Positions 16,478 to 24,580 of a stretch of 64,000 bases of DNA are shown piece by piece (the stretch's first letter is position 1; each line of letters starts with the position of its first letter). The notes beneath the pieces are model-generated. The model was given only the letters and a program-made list of their open reading frames with translations. It made no database searches and had not been told where the DNA came from. Source of the stretch: JAUIAI01 sp963732405 (GTDB taxonomy: Bacteria; Pseudomonadota; Gammaproteobacteria; Burkholderiales; Burkholderiaceae_E); contig CAVSZG010000001.1 in NCBI GenBank assembly GCA_963732405.1, positions 3,100,001 through 3,164,000 on the forward strand. Reading direction: 5' to 3'. Made by a program: the position numbers and the translations under genes.

Positions 16478-17338
16478 CTACCAGGCCAGCCGGTCGACCC
16501 GGGCGATGAGCGGAAAGTCGGCGCTGGCGAAGGCTTCGTTGTAGCAGGGAGCGCCGAGCAGTCGCGAACCCATGCGCAGGTAGGCGCTCATCAGCGAGGG
16601 GATAGTCGCCATGGTCGCGGTGTCCGGGGTGAGCCGCGGGAGACGGCGGCGGGGCCAGACCCTGAGCGACAGATCATTGAGGTAGTGCTGTGCGAGGTGT
16701 TCGTGCAGGGCGCCGGCCAGTTGGCCATCATCACTCATCGGGACGCTGGCCGCAGTCATCAGATAGCGAATATCGGTTGCATCGAGCAAGGTGCGCAGCC
16801 CGCTCCAAAGCAGGCCGAGAGTGGTCGGATTGCGATGGTCGGCGGCCACGCAGGTGCGACCCAGTTCAACCAGACAAGGGCGGATGGTGGCGAGATTGTC
16901 GAGACGGAACTGGCTGTCGGCAGACAGTCGCCCCAATTGCGCCGCCCGCTGCGGCATGAGCAGCCGGCTGGTCGCGACCACCCGTTCACTGGCCCGCTCG
17001 ATCACGATCAGATGCTCGCAATACGGATCGACAGCATCATGTTCCAGACCGGGTCGGCAGGACAGCGGCACGCTGGCACCCAGTTCCAGAACAAACACGC
17101 GATGGCGCAAGGCCAGCGCCTGGTCGATCCGGGTATTGCCCGCTGCCAGGCAGACGTCCAGACGATCGGTTCTGGCCAGCACCCGGCTGCCGGCCAGTCG
17201 GGTGCGTACCGGCGCCGCCGACATCGGGCCCGCGTTACCATCGTAGGTACCGGACCGGCTGCCTGCGAACACGGTGTGGGTCCTTCGCCGGTCGAACCCA
17301 GCCGAAACCAACCGATGTTCCTGTGTCGCGCTTGTCAT
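16478..17338 (-). CDS. OlsB-like N-acyltransferase (GNAT/autoinducer-synthase fold)
   Basis: A 286-residue acyltransferase resembling OlsB (L-ornithine N-acyl-ACP transferase), which makes lyso-ornithine lipid. Landmarks are the LALRHRVFVLELGASVPLSC stretch, DAVDPYCEHLIVIE, the acyl-ACP/GNAT core RVVATSRLLMP, and the VELGRTCVAADHRN motif near the middle. The C-terminal part includes RLPRLTPDTATMATIPSLMS and YLRMGSRLLGAPCYNEAF. The ATG at 17338 has AGAGGA a few bases upstream; a later ATG at 17224 is possible. No OlsA-type O-acyltransferase is adjacent, so ornithine lipid synthesis is probable but not proven. Confidence 0.75.
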   Translation of the reverse strand: MTSATQEHRLVSAGFDRRRTHTVFAGSRSGTYDGNAGPMSAAPVRTRLAGSRVLARTDRLDVCLAAGNTRIDQALALRHRVFVLELGASVPLSCRPGLEHDAVDPYCEHLIVIERASERVVATSRLLMPQRAAQLGRLSADSQFRLDNLATIRPCLVELGRTCVAADHRNPTTLGLLWSGLRTLLDATDIRYLMTAASVPMSDDGQLAGALHEHLAQHYLNDLSLRVWPRRRLPRLTPDTATMATIPSLMSAYLRMGSRLLGAPCYNEAFASADFPLIARVDRLAW

Positions 17339-17467
17339 GGATCCTCTCCACTGATCGAACCGCCGAGATTCCGTCGTGTCGTGGCCAGCATCGGCCCTCG
17401 CATGATGGACGCCAGGCAATGATCGAGCCCGCGCATGGCGGGATCATTAAGGCGGGATGACAAATCG

Positions 17468-19324
17468 ATGACATGGCTTCGTTTGTTGCGGCAATCCCTG
17501 CGGTTTCGCGGCGGCCTCTGGGGCTTGCTGAGTCACCTGGCGGATGTGATCCGGCAAGGCGGGCTGCAAGGCGCGCAAGAACGCCTGTCGGTTCGCCTGG
17601 CCGCGGGAACCGATGAACCGGTCGACGAAGCGGTGGAAGCCGCCCGCTATCAACGCTGGCTGACGCGCGAGTACGGCAGCGAGCCGGCAGACGCGCCGGT
17701 CGACGCGTCAGGCGCCGACCACGCGGGCATCGGCCTTTGCGTGGTGTTGATGCCTTGGCGTGCGTCGGTGAGCGGAGCATGGCGCCAACGCGCGATCGAC
17801 GCCGTGCTCGCCCAAATCGATCCGAACTGGCGTCTGCAACTCGTGTTTCCGGCCGGCACCCGACCCGATCGGGCGGTCGTCGATGCGCGTCTGACCTGGG
17901 TGGAGTCGGCTGACGGACAGGCATCTGGCGCTGCCCTGGCGCAGGCCTGGCACTGCTCAGCCTGCGTCGGCGAGGCCGATCTGGTGTGCCTGCTCGAGCC
18001 CGACGTCGTGTTGCATCCGATGGCGATTCTGCGGATACGGCAGGCCTTCGCCAGGATGCCGCAGGCACGCGTTGTCTATACCGATGCGGATCGGATCGAT
18101 GAATCAGGCATGCGTTCTTCGCCCTGGTTCAAGACCTGCTTCGATCCCGATCTGCTGCTGTCGCAGGATTATTTCGCGCCATTGGTCGTCTACCGGACCG
18201 ATGTGATTGCATCGATCGGCGGGCTGGATCGCCTGGCTGACCGGGCGACGGCCTTCGACTGGTCATTGCGCGCCGTTGAAGTGGTCGATGCGGCGCAGAT
18301 CATGCACCTGCCCCAGGTGCTCTGCCACCAGGGCGGAGAGGACGTGCCTGCTCTGTTCACGAGCGATGCCGAGCCCGATCACGGCCGGCGCGACGCCGTG
18401 ATCGCGCACCTGGCGCGCACCGCACAAGCGGCTGTGGTCGACAGCGTGCCCGAGGCACCGGCACTCGTGCGCGTGCGTTTTGCCGTGCCCGAGCCTGCAC
18501 CATCGGTCGAGATTCTGATTCCGACGCGTGACCGGGCCGATCTGCTTGCACCGTGTCTCGAGTCGGTGTTTGCCCGGACCGACTATCCGGCCTTCTCGGT
18601 CTGCCTCATCGACAATGGCTCGACCGACGCGGCGGCACTGGCCTTGCTGGATCGTTATCGGGATCGGGATGAGGTGCGGGTGCTGCGCGACGAGTCGCCG
18701 TTCAATTTCTCTGCGCTCAACAATCAGGCGGCGACTTCGTCGCGCGCCGATTATCTCTGCCTGCTCAACAACGATACGGTCGTGCGTGCCTCGTCCTGGT
18801 TGGGCGAACTCGTGGCCCAGGGCTCACGGCCCGCTGTCGGATGCGTGGGCGCGCGCCTCTGGTATGACGACGATACCGTGCAGCATGCCGGAGTCGTGCT
18901 GGGCATCAACGATTGTGCGGGGCATGTCTTTTCCGGGTTGCCGCGCGGCGACCCCGGCTACGGCGGGCTCGCCGTCGTATTGCGCACCGTCTCGGCGGTC
19001 TCGGCGGCTTGTCTGCTGGTGCGCCGAAGCACCTGGATGCGCGTGGGCGGATTCGACGAGGCATTTGCCGTGGCCTTCAACGATGTCGACTTTTGTCTGC
19101 GCGTGGCTGCGCTGGGGCGGCGCAATGTCTTTGTGCCGGGCGCCGAGCTGTATCACCTGGAGAGCCGCTCGCGGGGCTATGAAGTCGATGCGGCGCGCAA
19201 TGCCCGCCTGCGCGAGGAATTTGATCGACTGCACGCACGCTGGGGTGGGCATCTGGCCAGCGACCCGTATTACTCGCCGCATCTGTCCCGTCGCTCCACC
19301 ATGCCGCGCATTGCGCTGGCATGA
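17468..19324 (+). CDS. Family 2 glycosyltransferase, two-domain O-antigen type
   Basis: A 618-residue cytoplasmic enzyme for polysaccharide assembly. The N-terminal domain resembles a degenerate GT2 (QLVFPAGTRPDRAVVDARLT; DADRIDESGMRSSPWFKTCF). The second domain (~340-600) is a full GT2 with VEILIPTRDRADLLAPCLES, LIDNGSTDAAALALL, YLCLLNNDTVV (the DXD-like position reads NND) and FNDVDFCLRVAALG. It is the only plus-strand gene of the sugar cluster, facing the operon ending at 19358. Start choice is between ATGs at 17435 and 17468. It has the same layout as the gene at 30137-32014, suggesting duplication. Confidence 0.85.
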   Translation: MTWLRLLRQSLRFRGGLWGLLSHLADVIRQGGLQGAQERLSVRLAAGTDEPVDEAVEAARYQRWLTREYGSEPADAPVDASGADHAGIGLCVVLMPWRASVSGAWRQRAIDAVLAQIDPNWRLQLVFPAGTRPDRAVVDARLTWVESADGQASGAALAQAWHCSACVGEADLVCLLEPDVVLHPMAILRIRQAFARMPQARVVYTDADRIDESGMRSSPWFKTCFDPDLLLSQDYFAPLVVYRTDVIASIGGLDRLADRATAFDWSLRAVEVVDAAQIMHLPQVLCHQGGEDVPALFTSDAEPDHGRRDAVIAHLARTAQAAVVDSVPEAPALVRVRFAVPEPAPSVEILIPTRDRADLLAPCLESVFARTDYPAFSVCLIDNGSTDAAALALLDRYRDRDEVRVLRDESPFNFSALNNQAATSSRADYLCLLNNDTVVRASSWLGELVAQGSRPAVGCVGARLWYDDDTVQHAGVVLGINDCAGHVFSGLPRGDPGYGGLAVVLRTVSAVSAACLLVRRSTWMRVGGFDEAFAVAFNDVDFCLRVAALGRRNVFVPGAELYHLESRSRGYEVDAARNARLREEFDRLHARWGGHLASDPYYSPHLSRRSTMPRIALA

Positions 19325-19357
19325 GCGGGCACCCGGCGGCACGACACCCCGTCAGGT

Positions 19358-20386
19358 TCAGCCCAGCAACCGTCCCGAGAAAGGCAGCCATCGCAGCACC
19401 ACCGCCACGGCCAGACTGCCCGCAAAGGTGACAATAGACAGCATCAGGACCACGCTGGATCCGGGTGCCTGGGCCGCCAGCCCGACGATGATCGAGCTGC
19501 CTGCCAGCGCGCCGAGGATGAGGGGATGCACGAAGAAGACCGGAAACGCCATATCGGCGATCCGTGCCAGGGTGGGCGCCATGATGGGCGGGACCGTCAT
19601 CCGGTTGATCAGGATGAAGGCGGCCATTGAGGCGAGCACGATATTCGGACTGAAGTATTGGTAGGCGGTTTCGTCGAGCTGCCCGGCCTGCGAGGAGAAT
19701 GCCTGGGTGAGCCAGGCGGTCACGAGCACGCTGGCCACAAAAGCCAGTAACCAGACCCAGCCCGATGGCCGGGCCGGGCGCGCATGCTTGAGCAGTGCAC
19801 CCATCACGAAGTAGCCGCCATAGCCAGGCAGGTTGTTCAGATGCAGCAGATTCAGGCCCGGCAGCGTCCAGTAGATCGGCAGGGACACGACCATGAACCA
19901 GATCGCCAGACCATAGCGTTGCAGGCCAGGCTTGTCCAGCAGGTGAACAAATGCCCCTTGCAGCAGCGGCAGCAGGGCATATAGGCCGATGATCATGTAA
20001 ACGAACCAGAGGTGATACATCGCGGGTTGGCTCAACAGCGATGACCAGCGAGGCGGTGTCGAGGTCTGATGCGCCTGGTACAGCAGGTAGATGCTGCTCC
20101 AGAGCAGCAGCGGCACGGTCACCCGGATCAGGCGTCGCCCGATCTGCGCCAGGTCGATGGGCGCCATGCCGGGCTGCAGAATGAGCGCGCCCGAGAGCAT
20201 CACGAACAAGGGCACCGAACAACGGGCGATTGAATCGAGCACATTGGCGGCGCGCAGCCAGTCGGCCAGGGCATAGGGCCCCCATGGTTGCAGCAAGGCA
20301 CCGCAGGCGTGGATCAGCACGACACCGAACAGGGCCAGAGACCGGCACAGATCGGCGCGCGTCTCGCGCGTTTCGACCGGCTTCAT
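19358..20386 (-). CDS. Membrane acyltransferase, family 3 (OafA/WecH type)
   Basis: A 342-residue integral membrane acyltransferase with about ten hydrophobic segments. It begins with the typical RADLCRSLALFGVVLIHACG, where the early Arg and the His are conserved in the family. Further motifs are VPLFVMLSGALIL and AMYHLWFVYMIIGLYALLPL. It probably O-acetylates a sugar of the exported glycan. The ATG at 20386 lies 6 bases past the restored stop of the transporter ATPase gene. As deposited, a frameshift upstream makes the two appear as one 801-codon frame; I treat them as separate genes. Confidence 0.85.
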   Translation of the reverse strand: MKPVETRETRADLCRSLALFGVVLIHACGALLQPWGPYALADWLRAANVLDSIARCSVPLFVMLSGALILQPGMAPIDLAQIGRRLIRVTVPLLLWSSIYLLYQAHQTSTPPRWSSLLSQPAMYHLWFVYMIIGLYALLPLLQGAFVHLLDKPGLQRYGLAIWFMVVSLPIYWTLPGLNLLHLNNLPGYGGYFVMGALLKHARPARPSGWVWLLAFVASVLVTAWLTQAFSSQAGQLDETAYQYFSPNIVLASMAAFILINRMTVPPIMAPTLARIADMAFPVFFVHPLILGALAGSSIIVGLAAQAPGSSVVLMLSIVTFAGSLAVAVVLRWLPFSGRLLG

Positions 20387-20391
20387 CGTGT

Positions 20392-21763
20392 TTAGCTGTC
20401 GAGCACGGCCAGCTCGGCCGTGGAATCCAGATCGGCTAGGCCGTAGAAGGGTTGGGCGGCAAACCCATGGGCGCTCGCGGCGATCACCGAAAAATTGAAG
20501 GCATCGGGCAGTGAGCAGTGGCGCAGTGCCGCGCTTCTCGAGTTCGGCCACCGGCGCAGCATGGCGCGCGGCATATATCTGCGCGGGCCAGGTCGCGAAA
20601 CCCAGATTACCCACGTATTCACCCAGCCCCAGGGCCAGCCTGACCCGGTGATGCACAAGCACGACCTGGCCGGCGCTGAGCCGGTCAGGCACAGGTGTAT
20701 CCGATTGGGCGCCATGGCGTCCGTGCACGATCACACCCTTGTCATTGCGGATCACCAGACCACTGGTGGGTGTCTCGATATCACGCTGCACGACAAAACG
20801 CGCATAGACATGCAGCGTCTGACCCTGGCGAAAGACGCGACGCATCTCACCCTGGTCATCACAGATCGCAAACCCGCTACAACGCACGGCCAGATCGCCG
20901 ACCTGCGCGATGCCCGTGGCGTCGGTCATCGTCAGATTGGCCGGCACCGGGAAGGGCAACGTCGCGTGCGACAAGCCCTGGCCGGACACGGTGCTGATGG
21001 GAACGGATGGTGTCGGGCCGCCCGACATGGCCTTGTTGCTGCTCGCGTAATAACGCGTCACCGCCTCGTCGGCACTGCCCAGAAATGCCACCCGGCCGCC
21101 GTCCAGGAACAAGGCCTGGGTCGAGTACTGCAACACGTCTTCCATGCTGTGCGTGACGAGCACCACGGTGCAACCACGGGCGCGCAACTGGTTCAAGCGT
21201 TCATAACACTTGAGGCGAAAGAAGATGTCGCCCACCGCGAGGGCCTCGTCAACGATCAGGATATCCGGTTCGAGTGAGGCCTGAACCGCGAAGGCCAGTC
21301 TCACGAACATGCCGCTCGAATACGTTTTGACCGGCTCATCGATGAACTGGCCGATATCGGCGAAGGCCTCGATGGCCGGCATCAGGCGATCGATTTCCGG
21401 GTCGGGCAGGCCGAGGATCTGGGCATTGAATCGCGCATTCTCGCGGCCGGTGAATTCCGGGTGAAAACCCGCGCCCAGTTCGAGCAATGCGGTCACTCGG
21501 CCGGTGACCGAGACCTCGCCGCGGGTCGGCGTGAGAATGCCGGAGACGATCTGCAGCAACGTGGATTTGCCGCTGCCGTTCTGGCCGATCACGCCAAGAA
21601 ATTCACCGCGTCGCACCTCGAACGACACATCATTCAGGGCCGTGAAGGTGTCGATGCGCCCTGCGCTGGAAAACAGCAACTGGCGCACGCGCTGGCCCGG
21701 CGTGCGATGCAGTTCATAGACCTTGGTCAGGCCGCGCGCGGCAATCACGACATCAGACGGCAT
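20392..21763 (-). pseudogene. wzt: ABC transporter ATP-binding subunit for O-antigen export (Wzt-like), one frameshift in the C-terminal domain
   Basis: The ATPase of an ABC-2 polysaccharide exporter. The nucleotide-binding domain has Walker A GVIGQNGSGKST, signature YSSGMFVRLAF and Walker B PDILIVDEALAVGD. A beta-sandwich glycan-recognition domain follows (LAVRCSGFAICDDQG, VVLVHHRVRLALGLGEYVGN). One extra base near 20527 breaks the end: the correct tail LRHCSLPDAFNFSVIAA ... QPFYGLADLDSTAELAVLDS is in the neighbouring frame and stops at 20392. Read without correction the frame runs into the acyltransferase. The start overlaps the end of the permease gene by 11 bases. The tail domain normally decides which glycan is exported. 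Confidence 0.85.
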
Positions 21764-22547
21764 CGGCGAAACCCGCCCGCAGGCGGTTGAAGATCCAGCG
21801 TGTGATCATGAGGATGATCAGGGTGGCGGCGATATGAGCCACGATGGGCATGATGGGCGGTAGCGTGCCCGCGAACAGCAACTCGTGCAGAGTCTCGACC
21901 GGCACGGTCAGCGGATTGATCTGGAACAGCCAGCGATAGCCCTCGGGCACGATGGTTGAAGGAAAGCAGATCGGCGCGGTGAACAGGGCGATGGTGCTCA
22001 GATGCGAACTGAGCTGGGCCAGATCACGAAAGAATACGCCCAGCGCGCCAAGCAGCTGGGCCAGGGCCAGCGCCATCAGAAACACCATGGCCAAGGGCAG
22101 GGGAATGAGCAACCAGGTCAGGTGGGCGGTCTGCACGACGATCAGATGCGCCACCAGCAATAACGCCATGCCCACGGTGCACAGCCAGGTGGCCCCGAGT
22201 GCACTGGACAAGGGAATGATCTCGAGCGGAAACACCACCCGTTTCACATACGCCGGGTAGCCCAGAATCAGACCCGGACCGCGGGTCAGGGTTTCGGCCA
22301 GCACGCCATGCAACAGAATGCCGCTGAACAGGATCAGCCCGAAGGGCACTTCCTCGCCGCTCGGATTGGTGATGCCCCAGCGCGTGCGCAGGATCAGGCC
22401 GAACACGAATGAGTAGAGCGCCAACTGCAGCAGGGGCTGACCCAGCAGCCAGAGCCAGCCCAGAACCGAATTCTTGTAACGGCTGGCCAGGTCTCGTTTG
22501 ACGAAGGCGCGCGTGAGCGCCAGACGCGGATCCATCGCTCGGATCAT
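21753..22547 (-). CDS. wzm: ABC-2 type polysaccharide export permease (Wzm-like)
   Basis: A 264-residue membrane subunit that pairs with the ATPase encoded just downstream to export undecaprenyl-linked glycan. It begins with the amphipathic interface helix AFVKRDLASRYKNSVLGWLW typical of Wzm. About six hydrophobic segments follow, with INPLTVPVETLHELLFAGTL before the last. The ATG overlaps the upstream glycosyltransferase stop (ATGA). The size and operon position fit Wzm. Confidence 0.9.
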   Translation of the reverse strand: MIRAMDPRLALTRAFVKRDLASRYKNSVLGWLWLLGQPLLQLALYSFVFGLILRTRWGITNPSGEEVPFGLILFSGILLHGVLAETLTRGPGLILGYPAYVKRVVFPLEIIPLSSALGATWLCTVGMALLLVAHLIVVQTAHLTWLLIPLPLAMVFLMALALAQLLGALGVFFRDLAQLSSHLSTIALFTAPICFPSTIVPEGYRWLFQINPLTVPVETLHELLFAGTLPPIMPIVAHIAATLIILMITRWIFNRLRAGFADAV

Positions 22548-23695
22548 GCGCGGCGGCGACTGTCGATTACGGCATGGACCATCGCGATGAACTCATCGGC
22601 AAACCGGCGCTGATTGATCGAGTAGTCGATGGTCTGGCGGGCAGGGGCCTGGCTGGCGAAGGGCTCGAGCGCATCGGCCAGGGCCAGGGGGTCACCGGTC
22701 TTGAAGAATCTCGCATTGCAGTCGAGTTGTTCGCGATGGGGCGCGATGTCCGAGGCCACCACATACTGGCTGATCGATTTGGCGTCTTCGACCGTGGTCG
22801 ACCAACCTTCGAAACGCGAGGGCTGCACGATCAGCGCCGCCTCGCGCAGCAAGGCTTCCTGATGGGCCTTGGAGACGAAGCCGACAAAGCGGATCTGCGC
22901 CGCGACCCCGAGTTCATCGGCCAGGCGTCTCAGCGATGCGGGATGATCCGGAACACGATGATCATGCTCCTTGCCCGAGCAGACCAGGGTGAGTTCATGA
23001 CCCCGCTCGCGCAGGGCGGCGATCGCCCGGATCGCGGTGGCGTGATCCTTGTGAACCCAGAACTGGTTGGGACAATAGGCAAAATGGGCAGGCAGCTGGT
23101 AAACGGCCCGCACGTCATCGGTGGCATCGCTCGTGGCCGGTCGGTTGAACACGGCAAAGTGAACCACATGCCGGTTGACCCTGGCCTCAGGATAGAAGCG
23201 CTCGAAGTCCTCACGCGCCGCATGGCTGCTGAACAGCACATGGCGAAAGTGGGTGAAGTAGAGCCGGTGCTGATCTTCACGCGCCTTCAGTTCGTCGGCC
23301 GAAAAATACTCGGGCAGATGTTTGTCCTGGAAATCGGGAATCCAGCAAACCGTGCGATCGTCGGCGGCCGACAGGGGCGAGGGAAAGATGACGTCGAAGT
23401 CGCCGCGGCGCCCGAATATCGCGGGCACCAGACGCTCCAGCCGCCAGCGGATCCGTGCCGGCACAGTGGCCGCCGGGGCGAGCGAGGCCGGCGTCTGCCA
23501 GCTCAGCCGCGGATAATGACTGGCGTCGGCCAGAAACGCCCAGGACTTCTCCTCGTGACAGACCACCCGCACATCGGGTTGCTGGGCCGGCGGCAGCAGT
23601 GCGAGCGCGCTCAAGACGTTCTTGATGTAGTAAACGCCGCCGATCCAGTTTTCGTCGTAATTGAACGGCAGTCCGATTAAAGGTCTTTGAGCCAA
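22544..23695 (-). CDS. Glycosyltransferase family 4 (group 1)
   Basis: A 383-residue GT-B glycosyltransferase. The N-terminal domain reads LIGLPFNYDENWIGGVYYIK with a Gly-rich acceptor loop. The C-terminal domain has ELTLVCSGKEHDH, IRFVGFVSKAHQEALLREAA and the family's nucleotide-sugar site EGWSTTVEDAKSI, close to the usual E-x7-E. It overlaps the epimerase gene by 19 bases at its start and the permease by 4 at its end. It likely adds a sugar to the O-chain; sugar and linkage are unknown. Confidence 0.87.
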   Translation of the reverse strand: MAQRPLIGLPFNYDENWIGGVYYIKNVLSALALLPPAQQPDVRVVCHEEKSWAFLADASHYPRLSWQTPASLAPAATVPARIRWRLERLVPAIFGRRGDFDVIFPSPLSAADDRTVCWIPDFQDKHLPEYFSADELKAREDQHRLYFTHFRHVLFSSHAAREDFERFYPEARVNRHVVHFAVFNRPATSDATDDVRAVYQLPAHFAYCPNQFWVHKDHATAIRAIAALRERGHELTLVCSGKEHDHRVPDHPASLRRLADELGVAAQIRFVGFVSKAHQEALLREAALIVQPSRFEGWSTTVEDAKSISQYVVASDIAPHREQLDCNARFFKTGDPLALADALEPFASQAPARQTIDYSINQRRFADEFIAMVHAVIDSRRRA

Positions 23696-24567
23696 GCGGC
23701 CACCTGTGTCAAGCCCTGCTCGAGGGTGAATTGTTGGCGATAACCGGTACGGGCCAGCGCACTGATGTCGGCCTGCCAGAACAGCGGATCACCGGCGCGC
23801 ACCTGGCCATTGAACACCAGTTCGCCCTGCCAGCCCAGGGCATCGAGCAGGGTGCGCGCGGCCTGGCGGATGGTCGTGGCCTGACCACTGGCCAGATTCA
23901 CGGCCTGCCCGTCGAACAGGTCGGGGTGGTCGCGCAAGCTGGCCACTGCCCGGGCGATGTCCTTGACGAAGACGAAGTCGCGGGTTTCATTACCCGTGCC
24001 GCTCAGTTCGATGCGCTGACCGTGCAAGGACTTCTGATAGATGTCCCAGAACAGTTGTTTGCGCAGCTCGGGACCGTAGGCCGAGAAGATCCGCAAGGAC
24101 AGGGTGGGCACGCCGAAAATCTGCGCATACTCGCGGCACAGCATCTCGGCCTGCAGCTTGTGAAACCCGTAGGGCGACAGGGGGGCGGCCGCGGCCGATT
24201 CGGCGACCGGCAGGGAAACCGGGTTGCCATACACCGCGGCACTGGACAGATGAATGAAGCGGCAGCGGCAACCCACCTGCCGGATGCTCTCCAGAATCTG
24301 CTGCACGCGTCGCACGTTCAACTCATAGTCGTGGGCCGGATCAGTGATGGAGGCCCCCACATGCGCGGCGCCCGTGCAATTGACCACGAGATCGGGTCGG
24401 TGCTCGTCGAACAGTCCGATCAGATCCGGCTCATGACTGTCGATGACGACATGGCGGCCGCGATTGTCGGCTGTGATGTCTGCCGTGATCGTTTCATCGT
24501 CCATCGACAGCCGGTCGGTCAATCGGCGGCCGATGAAACCAACGGATCCCAGCACCAGAATTTTCAT
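23677..24567 (-). CDS. NAD-dependent nucleotide-sugar epimerase/dehydratase (extended SDR)
   Basis: A 296-residue extended short-chain dehydrogenase. The Rossmann motif is MKILVLGSVGFIGRRLTDRL (GxxGFIG). The catalytic triad is visible as the SSAAVYGNP segment and YGFHKLQAEMLCREYAQ (Tyr-x3-Lys). The RIFSAYGPELRKQLF and RDFVFVKDIARAV motifs follow. It converts a nucleotide-sugar precursor for the glycan. The true start is the ATG at 24567; an upstream extension to 24627 lacks family sequence. A 13-base gap separates it from the trifunctional gene. Confidence 0.87.
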   Translation of the reverse strand: MKILVLGSVGFIGRRLTDRLSMDDETITADITADNRGRHVVIDSHEPDLIGLFDEHRPDLVVNCTGAAHVGASITDPAHDYELNVRRVQQILESIRQVGCRCRFIHLSSAAVYGNPVSLPVAESAAAAPLSPYGFHKLQAEMLCREYAQIFGVPTLSLRIFSAYGPELRKQLFWDIYQKSLHGQRIELSGTGNETRDFVFVKDIARAVASLRDHPDLFDGQAVNLASGQATTIRQAARTLLDALGWQGELVFNGQVRAGDPLFWQADISALARTGYRQQFTLEQGLTQVAAWLKDL

Positions 24568-24580
24568 ATCGGGTAGTCGC

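Noticed and set aside
19358..21763. A genuine ABC ATPase-acyltransferase fusion of 801 residues
   Set aside because: The true Wzt C-terminus is found in the adjacent frame with its own stop 5 bases before a normal acyltransferase start, so the fusion is produced by one extra base.
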